This document shows positions 42,301-53,900 of a stretch of 64,000 bases of DNA, piece after piece (the stretch's first letter is position 1; each line of letters starts with the position of its first letter). The notes under the pieces were generated by a model. That model was not told where the DNA came from, made no database searches, and saw only the letters and a list, made by a program, of their open reading frames with translations. Position numbers and translations under genes: made by a program. The stretch is from Cardiocondyla obscurior (Eukaryota; Arthropoda; Insecta; Hymenoptera; Formicidae): assembly GCF_019399895.1 (NCBI RefSeq), contig NC_091865.1, forward strand, positions 12,281,001 to 12,345,000, written 5' to 3'.

Positions 42301-42734
42301 GACTTCATTCCCTCGCAATACGTCGTGACGGTTAATTGCTTAATTTCAGATTTTTCGCCGACGTCGATTCACTCGACTGATTAAACCCGATAATGAAATC
42401 TGTAACAAATAAATTCCCTGTATTTCGTGCTTCTCTCGTGTTTGCACGAAAACGATTTTACAGATTGACGAATAATTCTGCCGAATATCTATATGTAATC
42501 TCAGATTCACATAAATCCGACGTGATATAAAAAGATATTTAAACTCTACATACAATTTTCGTGCGTTATTTTATTTCTAAAGGAGATAAACATTCGATGA
42601 CTTAATCTAATTGCAAACAATTTTTTTTACATCTCGAATAATAGAAAAAAAAAAAAATAATAATTTATACATTTCACTAAAGAAACTCCCCGAGTGGAAA
42701 TTAAATTTAATTATCTAGTGATTAGCTAATCAAT

Positions 42735-43410
42735 CCGTGGTTTATCTCGTGGCTGTCTAGCAAAACTATTCAGCAAAACCGTTCAGCACTGAGCCAGAAA
42801 TGTTACGCTCGAAGCGATTAGGTACTATACAATTATTACTGTCTGATAACGAGCTAAAAAAGCTAGATATCTAAGTTTTTCGCCGCGTACTATAAGTCTA
42901 CTACGCGCACTGACCTATACCTACGCGCGCTTGGCTGCCGCGGCCGCTGACCTCCGGGCCCGCGCGGCCCACGCAACTTCCACCACGCGACCACCGTGCA
43001 CCGCAACGACTGCCGGCCGATGTAAACACACTCACGTGCTCGCGGCGTGCGAGGCAGCCGGCGGATCCGGCGGCCGGTAGACTCGGCAGTCGAGCGCACG
43101 TTAACATAAGTCAGTACGCGCAGTAGACTAGTACGCGGTTAAAAACATTTAGACATCTAACTTTTCTAGCTCGTTATAATTGTTTCGTTACATGGCCTGC
43201 GCTGGACGGAGACTAAATAGATTTTTTTTTTTTCTTTATAACACAATCTCGCGAATTTTATAAAGTAACGGTTAAACACTAGTTGGATAGTCACTAAATA
43301 AAAAATGCTTTTTTTTAAATTATGTCTAGTATGTGAAGAGTATCAAAAAATGTCTAGTTTCAAGCTAGTCATACAGAAATATATCTAATCTGCGAGATTT
43401 AACCACTGGC
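42735..43410. mobile_element. Degenerate fold-back or MITE-like element with a GC-rich core
   Basis: Two imperfect inverted arms are visible. The left arm is 42846-42940 and the right arm 43085-43177. Both contain AACGAGCTA.AAAAG.TAGAT, a CGCGTACTA block and a TCTACT.CGCG.ACTGAC block in opposite orientation. Between them lies about 144 bp of very GC- and CpG-rich sequence (42941-43084) that is itself partly self-complementary. Weaker inverted similarity continues outward, ending in CCGTGGTTTATCTCG on the left (near 42735) and the complement of CAGTGGTTAAATCTCG on the right (near 43408). There is no transposase ORF and no clear target duplication. This fits an old non-autonomous DNA transposon; the family is unknown. 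The outer limits are less certain than the inner arms. Confidence 0.6.
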
Positions 43411-46400
43411 TGTAAAATCGGAATAGTTAGATGAATTTTTACTCAGGCAAATTCGTAACTTTTTGAACATTTTAAAAACTCTTTTGATATTAATATGTAC
43501 TTTTCGCTAAATAACGTTTTAGAACGAAATCCCAGTATAGACTCTCCTCGAAACAATATTTTGGAACAAATCGCCACTAAAACTCTCTCTGATTTTACAC
43601 TGAAAATTGTACGTCTGTTATTAAATGAGAACGAAATTCATAGTTGGAAACATCGATCGTCGTATTAATACCCTTAATTCACATTTCGGGGTAAAGCTGC
43701 GCGAGCAATAATGTAGCACATTCAATTCGACCGTAGTTAAAAGTTTACAACAAAGTAAGAAAAATTTTATCGTTAATTTTAAAACGTAACAGCGCTTATA
43801 ATAATGTAGAAAAAAATATTTCAACAAAGATTTATATTTTATAAAAATTTATCAATCTAAGATATCCAAGCCATATTCATTTTACTCAATTTTTTTCCGC
43901 CGGATAAAAATAAAAAAAAAAAAAAAGCAAGATGGATGTCTCTCTTGATTTCCAATTTATTTATCGGTATGTGCTCCATTTCGATGTCAGCGTAGTCCCA
44001 CGCTCGATAAATAATCTTCTCTACCGAGTTATAGAGAGATTGCCGAATGATCGGGATGGATCCCGGATTAAAGAGCGGAGAGAAAATACACCGCGTGTGT
44101 CACGGCCGCGCAAAAGTCCGGCGAAATATCCGTTCTCGGTGCCTCGTAGAAATTAAGCTCGCCGGGGTGTCGTCGTCCGTCACACATCGTCGCGGATCGG
44201 CTGATGCATGACACGCTGTGATCCCTATTTAATTTGCCTGGATACGCAGCTTTTCGAAATAAATTGGCCTAAATTATCGACGATGCCATTAAACGCCGCG
44301 CGAACATTACCTCGCTCGCTGCACCGTCATTTAAACGCGATGTTTAATTGTTATTACGCACCGATTGCAAAACTGATATTTTAAATTTCCTTGAGACAGC
44401 ACTTAAGAAAATCACGTTCGACGTTACACCATTTCTATACATATACGCGTGCAATTTAGTAAAAAGATATTGATCTTCCTCTCAGTCGCTGACGATCAAA
44501 CGTGGAACGTTGATCTGGCAATATTAATTAAAGTTGATTATTTTCATTACATTAGTATCGCGTTAATATATATAAATAAAAATGCAATTTACCTGTAATT
44601 ACGTTTTTGAATTTTACAAAAGTGATTTGACAAAGCGTTGAAATTATTCGAGCAAAGTGATATAATTACGAAGTTCGTGTTTAAGTTACGTTCCAAGCAA
44701 TTCGAATTCTGATATATTGCATGTAAAATAATTTACCATGCCTTGCGTAATTTATCGTCGCCTTTTGTGTTATAAAGCGTAATTACGAAATTTGTAAGAA
44801 TATACATCCAACGGGATATCTAGTATTACGATTTTATAAATAACGAGCGCGAATCCAAAGGAAAGGGCTCACTTGAAGAAAATGAATTGGAAACGAATAG
44901 CAACATCGGGGAAAGCAATTCGCACGCTCTCGCGCATCGACTTTGATGCGGATTTAATTAATCTACGCCTGAAGCTTAGTCCGTGCGCGCGCAGCGTCAA
45001 ACGAGCTTAACACAAGGGGCTTTCTACGAGGCGTTTTCCATGCGAAAATCCTACAGTGATATCTCCTTGACGTTCCCTTTCCATTTCGAGCCTCTCCTAA
45101 GGCTGTCTGGAAGAAAAAAAGAAAAAAGAGAAAGAGAGAGAGAGAGAAAGAGAGATCAAAAAGAGGAATAAAGCGACTAGGAAAACGGAGCGAAATTTCG
45201 AGCCATGCACGAATAGCGTCGAAAATAAAAAGACGAAACGAGGGCGTGCGCCAAAATAGAGAAGATAAAAAAGGAAGCGAGAGACGAGCCGGGCATCGAT
45301 TGATTGGCACGCTGACGTGCGTGGCCACGATGGATGACGCTTTATTTTCCACCCCGGGTACACCTCGATTATGGATTGAAAAGCGGCCATAAATCCTCGT
45401 GAATACTTTACAGGTACGTTCCGGCAGGTGGAACGCCCGGTGGGGGAGAGGAAATTTCATCGCGGCGTCGCGCTATTACGAAAGACGAGGAGGCGGTCAA
45501 AAAAAAAAAAAAAAGAAAAAAAAAGCCGGAGAGAATGACAGGGGAATAAGGTCGGATGAAGAAGATGAGAAGGAAAAAAAGTAGCTAGCTCTCGGGCCAG
45601 TCGGCGAAGTGTTGTCGGTCGGGTGTTACGGTGGATGGTCTAAAATTTAATTTGTCGGAACACGGGGAAAACGTTTGATTAAGTACCTCCGTCGAAGGAT
45701 CTTCACATTATCATACACTGATTTATTTTTATCTGCGCGATGAGCCTTCTGGCGGCCGTATAGGTTGTCGATACTACTCGGAAAAGCAGGATTCGCTTAA
45801 CCGCTTTTCACGAACGTGCTCTTTTGTAATGCGGGATCTCCTTAATGCGGTACGAAGACTTTCGGACTGTTTCGCGGATTTTTGTCTAAGTGCACGTGTA
45901 GCCGAGGTACATTTCCACGTAAACACCGCAAAGACGCCCGCTAAGCTTCAAATAAGCTGCGAGAACCGGGAAAAGACCCGAAAGTTTCCATCCGGACGAA
46001 TAGATAATATTGGCGGGCAATTACATCGAATCGACACGTTGCAGGCACGATCGCGCGAAGCGTGAGAGTGCTCCTCGTTTAAATCATTTATTTTAGAGAT
46101 GAATCGGCTCTAAGATTGCTCGTAAAAAAAAAAAAAAAAAAAAAAAAAACAAAAGGTAGTACGGATCATGAAAAGCGTGTTGAATATTCCACGGTTCAAT
46201 AGATATGCGTATATTCCTCTTTCTACCGAGTATCGCGTGACGAGCGTGCAAGGGGTGGATATTTCGAGGGAGAAAAGGCCGCGCTAGAGTGGCTGGTGTA
46301 CGCTCCGGCGTATACACATATCGTTAAACGCAGGATTCGCGGTGTTGAGTAAACTCAGTCCGAGATCCTGCAGCCGATATATCGAATAGCAATATTCCGC

Positions 46401-46559
46401 ACGGTTGCGAGCGGAGTATTTTGAAAACACTGACCTTTTAAATTAAAAGATTCGGCAAAACGTCGACATGTAAACCCGTGCAATTACGATTGCCGAAAAT
46501 TACTCTGCAGCAACGAGCGGAGAAGCCGAGAGCGTTTCACCGCAGCCGCATAATTTTAC

Positions 46560-46592
<33 letters not shown>

Positions 46593-47579
46593 AAGAAAAA
46601 AGAAAAAGTAAGGTAAAGAACGGCAAAATGAACGAAAGTAAAGCGAAGAGAGGGAGGTGCGATTTGTAGTGATATATAAAAGCGAGAAAGAAGGAGAACG
46701 AGTGCGAGCAACCCCGTTGATAAAATGCCGGATATGTTCGACGTATGCGCGTAACTTCCAAAATAATGAAAAAAGCAAGAGAAATATCCTGGCTGGTTTA
46801 TCCGACTCCGCTTCGATTTCGCGAGAGCGAATATTCCACGAAAAAATATCGCCGCGCTTAATCCGTGAACGATCATAGCTACATAGCCGATACCGGGGCG
46901 CGTATCCCGTTGCAGGCGCGCTGAATTTGTTCGAAATACAAAGAAGTAAAGCAGGAAGCCAGTGACGGTCGAATGCATAACTCAGATGACATAAATATCT
47001 TTGATATCCACGTGGCGTTCGCCACTCCCGTGAAACCTTGAGTCTATACGACATGTGACTGCGAGCGGCCGCTAAAATTACAACCCCGTTTTTAAACATC
47101 GTCGCGAAAGCGAAGTCAAACGGCGAGCCAGCTTTTTGAAGAGCTAATTCAACATTTTCGATCTGTGTCTTTTATTTCATAATTATGTTATACAATTAAT
47201 TAATCTTGTTACATTATTTATAGCATATTAATTGTTTCGCGGGGAAAATAATTCTTTTGTAATAAATATAAAAGACAATAACGATGATAAAATTTACGTT
47301 TTATGCAGCACGTATGTTAACACGATATTACGTTGTGGGTATAATTAAATATAAAGCATAAATATATATGTATATATATAATATTTTGTATTAAATTAAT
47401 AAAATACAGATTTATATATAATGATACACATGTAATTATATATTTACATATATTATATTAAAAACGAAGTATAAGTTGTAATTTATTTTTATTTAACATT
47501 TTATTTTTGTAGAGTGCCGTTTATTTTATTTTCCCGTTTCTGGAACTAGCATTTATATGAGTTTTCCTTTCTGTTGCAG
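43411..47579 (+). other. Last part of the 23.0-kb intron
   Basis: Mostly AT-rich sequence at 43.4-44.9 and 47.1-47.57 kb, with a CpG-richer stretch between. It contains A26 at 46124-46149 and A29 at 46562-46590. It ends with a pyrimidine-rich tract and TTGCAG at 47574-47579. No gene is supported; the 199-codon minus ORF at 46500-47099 includes a poly-Phe run that is only the complement of the poly-A tract. Confidence 0.65.
46562..46590. repeat. A29 homopolymer
   Basis: A run of 29 adenines; a similar A26 run lies about 440 bp upstream at 46124-46149. No associated element was recognised. Confidence 0.9.
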
Positions 47580-47690
47580 TTCCACCGGAGCAGCCAACCA
47601 TTTTGGATCGATGGGGCCGCATCGTGAACGGCACAGTTGGCCCTTATGAGGAAGGCGATAGACCCTATCTCACGTGCCGCGTCACGGGCG
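47580..47690 (+). CDS. Sidestep-family protein, exon encoding the first half of Ig2
   Basis: This 111-bp exon is flanked by TTGCAG and GTAAGT and is phase 1 at both ends. The split codon from the previous exon gives Val, and the junction reads N-L-T-V-I-V-P-P-E-Q-P, the usual Ig1-Ig2 linker of Side proteins. It continues with T-I-L-D-R-W-G-R and the sequon N-G-T (47627-47635). The motif Y-E-E-G-D-R-P-Y-L-T-C-R-V-T-G follows, with the B-strand Cys at 47675-47677. This is the start of a C2-type Ig domain; its Trp and second Cys are on the next two exons. A 111-bp phase 1-1 exon can be skipped without a frameshift, but skipping would remove half of Ig2. It is separated from the previous exon by 23003 bp. 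Confidence 0.93.
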
Positions 47691-49527
47691 GTAAGTCAGC
47701 ACAAAATACAGTAATATAATATGCATAAGCTGAGAAACGTTTATTTGCGTTTGCCAACTGTCACGGCACATTTACACTTGTTCGAGTGTTTTAACAAATC
47801 GTTTAACGTTTACAAGTCTTTTCATCTTTCGATTAATCTAAAAGCATCAGGCGTTAAAAAGGTATTTGAATCTCAATCAGCTTTTAAATCATGGGTGATT
47901 GAAGATTAAGACAAGTTCTTTTTTACGACTGACATTTGATATACGCGCCGAAAAGGATGATATATGTGGTTCCGAGGGAACCTTCCGCGAATAAATCAGC
48001 AAATTTCCACCCCGCGAGCTCTATCTTTCCCTTTTCTTTCTTCTTCTTCTTTTTTGACATCATCGAGAATAAAACTCTCCCTCGTCCCAGCTTGAAAACT
48101 CACAGCGAAGTGAGATCGCCCCCCCCCCTTTTTTCCCCACCGGGTCCCGTCTGGGTCACACGCGACGCATTTTTGAGAGTTGTTGCTCCTGGTAACCTCA
48201 CCGCGAAATCGTTTGGGGAAACTTCGATCGTGGTCGGAGTCACTGGTCGTGGTGTGTCGCCGGTTATTAGATCAGCCAACTTTTTATCGGCGAGTGTGGC
48301 TAAGTGAAAAGTTCAGTGAAACGCGAGGCCGTCCGACCGTTTTCTCTCTCCCTTTCACCCCTGGCAGCGGAGCGCGAGGTATCGCCGGGGTAGTCTAGAT
48401 TGGTGCGTGGCGGATTCGAGGGCCAGCGGGGACGGGGGGAGCCGGAAAGGGGATGAAAACGGGGAGACAGGGCGCAACCGAGCGGCGCTCCCCGCTGTTT
48501 ACTTTAGCAACTGGATCTAAATTTCTGTTTATAACTGCGGCAACTTCTTCCGGCCGCCTTAAAAGATTATTTCCAACCCTGTCCCTACTTCGTAGGGTTT
48601 ACCCCGAGTTGCCACTCGTCTTCAATGCCCCGTCGTTCTGTCTCACGGAGACGTTTCTTCGAGCTCTCGCCGTGATTAAGCACTGTACACCTTCTGTTTC
48701 CCTCCCGGGTCCGGAATATGCCGTGGATGAAGCGTCGTTGAAGATCTTAAGTCGCATCGCGGCGAAATTCGGCAAACTCGAGTCGCGCCGAGTGCAGTCT
48801 CATCTGCCGTTTGAATATTCATTACCGCTGTCGCGTGTCTCTCTTTTCCCTTTCTCTCCCTCTTTCTCTTCTCTCTCTCTCGTTCCTTCCCGCTCGTCGT
48901 TATTTAATTGTTTTCGTCAAAACGCGACATACTTTTCAGATAAACACCGGATTTATGAAAATGTCAGGATTTCAACGAGTTAACGCTCAACAATTTAGAT
49001 TTACAAATTAATTAAAATCAAAAACTATTTTGCACCGTCACGTTTACATCGCAGCATTTATATCGCAATTATTATGAATGAAGCTTTAATTACGTTTAAA
49101 TTATCTCTTAATTAATTAAGTCGCGTCGATTTACAATTGCTCCTGGATCACTTCCGGCACATTTGTTACAACTTACTCGTTGCAACGACGTCGAATCCTA
49201 TTTGTTCCCGCGGAATTGCACAAATATGTTGAACCGATGTAATCTATCAACGGCGAATTCCTATCGAAATCCTCCCGTCGGTGATCGGCGTTATACATCA
49301 CGATATATTGTCCATCTTTCTCGTTTTGCTAAAAATGGAAGCAGAAAGGGGAGAGCAAAAAGAAGGGGGATATTGGGAGGCTTCGTTACCGCGAGAAGAG
49401 ATGAATCTCGCTATTAGAATCGCCCTGTCCTCGAGCAGTCGTATTAGTCATCGTTGCCAAATACAGGCAATGGATAACGGCGGATCCGGTGGCCCTTGTT
49501 CATCGCGAGTCGAGTTCCGCGTTTTGC

Positions 49528-49529
<2 letters not shown>

Positions 49530-49587
<58 letters not shown>

Positions 49588-49605
49588 TATATATATATAT
49601 ATATA
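49530..49605. repeat. (AT)n microsatellite with TTATAT interruptions
   Basis: About 76 bp of alternating A and T, broken twice near 49579 and 49588 by extra T. It generates chance Tyr-Ile repeat ORFs on both strands, which should not be called as genes. Confidence 0.95.
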
Positions 49606-50935
49606 AAATATGGGTGTGTACGTGTATAGATATATCGAAATATACAAAGCCGACGGAATATTGCCGTATGCAGATTCGATGGGAATTGCATTCACGCCGC
49701 GCATCGATCAAACGCATTGCGGCGTATAAATTGAATATCGAGAAGATCGGCTTATCCTTAACAATACATTCGCCGTCGCGGTCCTGAAGACTCTATCCGC
49801 CGGACGCGAATCCGGCGTTTTAATTTAATTGTAAATAACGCTTACGAAGGAGGAGCGCGAAATCGATCCCGCGCACGATCAAGTATCACACCCGGCGGAG
49901 CAAGCGGAGACACTTCGCTCTCTTTTTTTTCCTTTTATTTTTTCTCCGTCTTCTTTTTCGTTTTGCTGATCGTTTGAATCTCACGGCGAATTTTCACCCG
50001 ACTCATGACTGCGACGTATGGAGCGCACGAGAGACGAGTATAATACGAGCATTAAATGTCAAGCGATCTTTTGCCAGTCGGAGAACAAAGCGCGGGTGGC
50101 GGCGACAGACAGAAAGAGCGCGAGGGAGAGGAAGGCGGGAAGAGATCGTGTTTTTATTTAAAATTAAAAACTCGCTTGTTAAAACGATCGGACGACGTTC
50201 TCGGTTGTAAGTGACAGGCTGACACGTGACATTCCGCTTCCGCGGGCGACTTTTTTGCGCGAGCGAACGTGCGTAATTCGCGTAGTTATCAAAATGCCGA
50301 AAACAGATATCGTACATTTACTTTCGCTTCTCTTTTATAATGACGGGCCATATTTCTATCGGGCCTTCGGAAACGACAGTCCTGCAATAATCGCGCCGAA
50401 CCGCGGGGCGATTGCCATTCCACCGACTCGTTATTTTTTACAGCGCGCGGTTATCCGCGCCACAAAATTGTACGAGATTTGCGCGACACGCGTGCAGAAC
50501 ACGCCCCGGACGGATCTAATCTTCATAAAACGAGGTACGCGACACGAGCTTTGAAAACGAAAGTCGCTCGAATCTCTCTCTTTCTCTCTCTCTCTTTTTC
50601 TCTTTCTCTTTTCCGAGCGTAATTCGGTCCTCGGCGCCGCGCCGTCTTGTAAAAACAACGCCATGTGCCGCGTAATTAAGCGGCGCGCGATGTTAACGTT
50701 GATGTAATAAAAATGGGAATTTAATATCGCGCTCATCATTTTCGAGTTTGCTCCGCCGTCTAAACGAAGATCGATCGGCGATGCCGCCGCTGCGTGTATA
50801 AATAAGTTGCCGAGTAAGTCACGCGAATATCTACGTTCGGGCGAGCGTATCCGTCATCAGGATGGTATTAGCGCGCGAGATATTATTTACTCTCCTTCAA
50901 CGTGGCTCTTTCAAATCGCGCGAAAGTTAATTACC

Positions 50936-50961
<26 letters not shown>
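50936..50961. repeat. A26 homopolymer
   Basis: A run of 26 adenines in the 9.7-kb intron, with no recognised retroposon body beside it. Confidence 0.9.
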
Positions 50962-50966
<5 letters not shown>

Positions 50967-53900
50967 AACATAAAAAAAATGAGCCCTTCCCTTTCGTGCG
51001 CGATAAATCGGAAAGTTCGACACGAGCCACCGCAATTAGGTACATTTCTTCCGAGTATTCTGTTACACGCGATTTACAAGCGAGCCCGACTCTCTTCACG
51101 AGGAACGTATCTGCGTTATCTATAATTTATGACAATGCCGGCGAGAAAATTTTACGACTTGTTCCCGCGCTCGGAATTTATTGCCAATTACTTGACTTCG
51201 TGCCCAGAAAAGAATCGAGGGTTCCTACCGTCGTAGAAGATATGTATTACACGCGTAAGGGAAGTCCTTCGTCCTTTTTCGCGCCGCGAGCTCGTCGGAC
51301 AGACGCGAGGAGAGCTCACCCACCTCGGACCGTAAATTCTCATATCGCGAATGATTACCGATCGACAGCGGTGCTTGAATTTAAGGGTGCAACCCCGGTA
51401 AGGGCCTCGCGTCTCCACTTCGCCAGGGCGACTTAAGATATTCCGGTCACATCTCGAAAACCGCTCGTCGAAGATGAAGAAACGATTATCGCGGGGCGGA
51501 GGATGAAAAACGCGACCAGCAGTTCTTGCTATCGCGTCAATCCCGGGTCGAAAGAAGGAAGATGCGAGCTGAGGGAAAATAATTTTCCGTCAACGAGACC
51601 CGCGGGAGGAAAAACTCTGTCGAGTATGACGCATCACCGTTAATTCTAGCAGCCCGGCGACAAGCACGTGACGACAATTGAGATATCGAATTAGATTTTC
51701 GATTTGAATCAGAAAGGGAAATTTCGCGATTACTGACCAAGGCAATTAGACATAAGTTTTCCGCTACCAAGCTCGCAATTTTATGGATATCTAGTAGAAA
51801 TGTTAGACTTTTTCTTTTTTCAGATATTATTTTTATTATATCTAAAACGTGCTTAGAGTTAACGACTTTCTCTGGTTGCTACAACATACATTTCTTATTT
51901 CTTCGACGTCGTTTGGACATATTTACAGTAATGTGCTTCATAGATGGGAATTGATTCGCGTATTGCGTGATACGAGGCTGCAAATAAATTGCCACCACTC
52001 GCAAAAAAAAAGAATATTTTTTTATTTGTTATGCCTGCAAATTACGCGTAATGATTGGTCGTCAGTTTTTAGCTATTGTTGCAATAGACGTCCAGCAGCC
52101 GCCCGGTTTATGCCCCGATATCATTTCCGTTTGTCCGCGTTTCTGGTGTGGAACAAACGAACGCTTCTCTCGGCAGTCCTCTACATTTTTTTCAACTATA
52201 TAGCACCACGAAACACTCTCCCTATTTCCCGAAAGCTCGCCGCCCCGTTTATCGAATACACAGCCCCGAGATAAAACGAATACGTATTTATTCTTCCCTT
52301 AATCTCCCTTCGGTGCGAGGAACATCGCGAATTTCCCGAGCCTCGTTACCGCAAAAGCGACGCAATTGCTGTAATGGCATAATTAAGCGTTGAATTAAAT
52401 TGATCCGCCAGTCGCGGATAATTATAATGTAATTTATAACAATAATTAAATATTTGCCGCGTTCTAGTAGAGTGTGCCGCGGTACCGAGGTGCATACGGA
52501 ATAATATGTTTTACTTGAAACGTGAACCGATAAACAACGTCCATCAGAAACGGCACGGTATTAGCGCAATAATATTAACCGTGGATATTGATATATCCCC
52601 GGCGCTTATTGTCTCGGAAAGTCGAATTTCAGCTAGGGGCACGTTTCCGCGAGGTACATCCGCGCCGCGCGGTCGATTGTAAAAATTCATTGCGCTCGCC
52701 GTGGTATTGAAATCAAATGCCAGGGGATGATAAGAACGCCCGCCAACAAGGGAGAGCATCGGCGGAGAAATTTTTTGCGATACGAAACCATAGGAAATAT
52801 TCGTCGGACACCGCGGAGAGTTTTTACTGCGGAAATCGATATTGGCCGACCAGCCGGCCAGGGGAACGATCGGCGGCACGATTCGAATATGATAGTGCAT
52901 CTCCGTGGGGGGAATCGGAAAACATAATCCAGTTCCCGTGCGCAGCGAGAGGAAGGAAAGGTGGAGAGGGGCCGAGCACGTAGCTCGGAAAACTCGTAAA
53001 TCGCGAAAAGTTCCAATCGAAAATAAGAAGCGGCGCGATAAATGAAAATACGAGATAACGGCGGTTTCGCTGGCTAAGGATGCAAATGCGAAATAAGGAA
53101 CGGCACGACTATATACGCGCGGTATTTAAGCGCGGAACTTTGCGCTAGGAAACGCCCGGCTCCTCTTCCCCCTTTAGTTAGTCGAAGGAGGTTCGATAAG
53201 AAAAACCCGCCGATCGTGTATAAAAGTCGCGCATAAACGTCTACATAAATGTCGCCGTAAATACCCTCCGGCTTATAATCATCTCGAATAAAATTTATTG
53301 CCAGCGACGAGCGGCCGCCGTTTACGGCTCTAAGTAGTAATACGCCCGCTCCGGCGCGACCGGCGGAGCGACATAATTGTACAAGCTCGCGCTGCTGGAA
53401 TGTCTACACGTCGCGAGAATATCCAGCGCGATGGAAAATCCAACATTCAATAATGCAACAGTCGATAAAACCTCCGGATATCACGGGAACGACGAAAATA
53501 TTGATATTGGAGGCGTAATAACCGTAGCTATTGGTTCCGCGAACTGAAGACGCAAAAATCTTCCTACGTATCGCCGCTTTTATATTTCCGTAATACTTTT
53601 TTTTTTTACCGCTCTTTGTCGACAGGAAAAACATTCGCCGATTTGCGCGCTCCTTCGCGAAATACCTCGTGCTTTACGAAATTTTCATATTCATCGCTGT
53701 GAGCAGAACGGTGTCTTCATATCATCAACCGAAAGATTTCTGTCCCCTTTATATTCACGAGAAAAAGAAACGTCTGTGTGCCGAGATCGTCGTGGAGACG
53801 CTGCGCGAGTATCACGATTGGTTTTAATCAAACAAGGAGTTCCCTAAATCATGACGGGACGAGGTTGGCCGGGGTAAAGGAACTGGAGTCTGTGCCGAGA

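Larger units (their letters stand above)
24577..42734 (+). other. First part of a 23.0-kb intron (24577-47579)
   Basis: The donor GTGAGT starts at 24577. The sequence has CpG-rich patches (24.7-25.8, 27.4-28.2, 29.8-30.4, 31.3-32.1, 37.3-38.2 kb) and AT-rich patches (26.1, 27.0, 30.8-31.2, 35.0-35.3 kb). Within them are simple repeats listed separately. Several ORFs above 100 codons occur on both strands, including 246 codons on the minus strand at 29674-30414, but none has a recognisable domain or codon pattern. No nested gene is supported. Confidence 0.6.

Noticed and set aside
46500..47099. 199-codon minus ORF with a poly-Phe stretch
   Set aside because: The poly-Phe comes from the A29 homopolymer on the + strand, and no family features are present.
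48300..48350. TCAGTG initiator-like sequence downstream of a G/C-rich block, considered as an internal promoter
   Set aside because: No TATA at -30 and no downstream promoter element at +28; single initiator matches are common by chance.
48453..48983. 176-codon + strand ORF just after the Ig2 first-half exon
   Set aside because: It is in a different context from the Side frame, has no Ig features and lies within a well-supported intron.
49281..49787. 168-codon + strand ORF with a Tyr-Ile repeat
   Set aside because: It is produced by the (AT)n microsatellite at 49530-49605.
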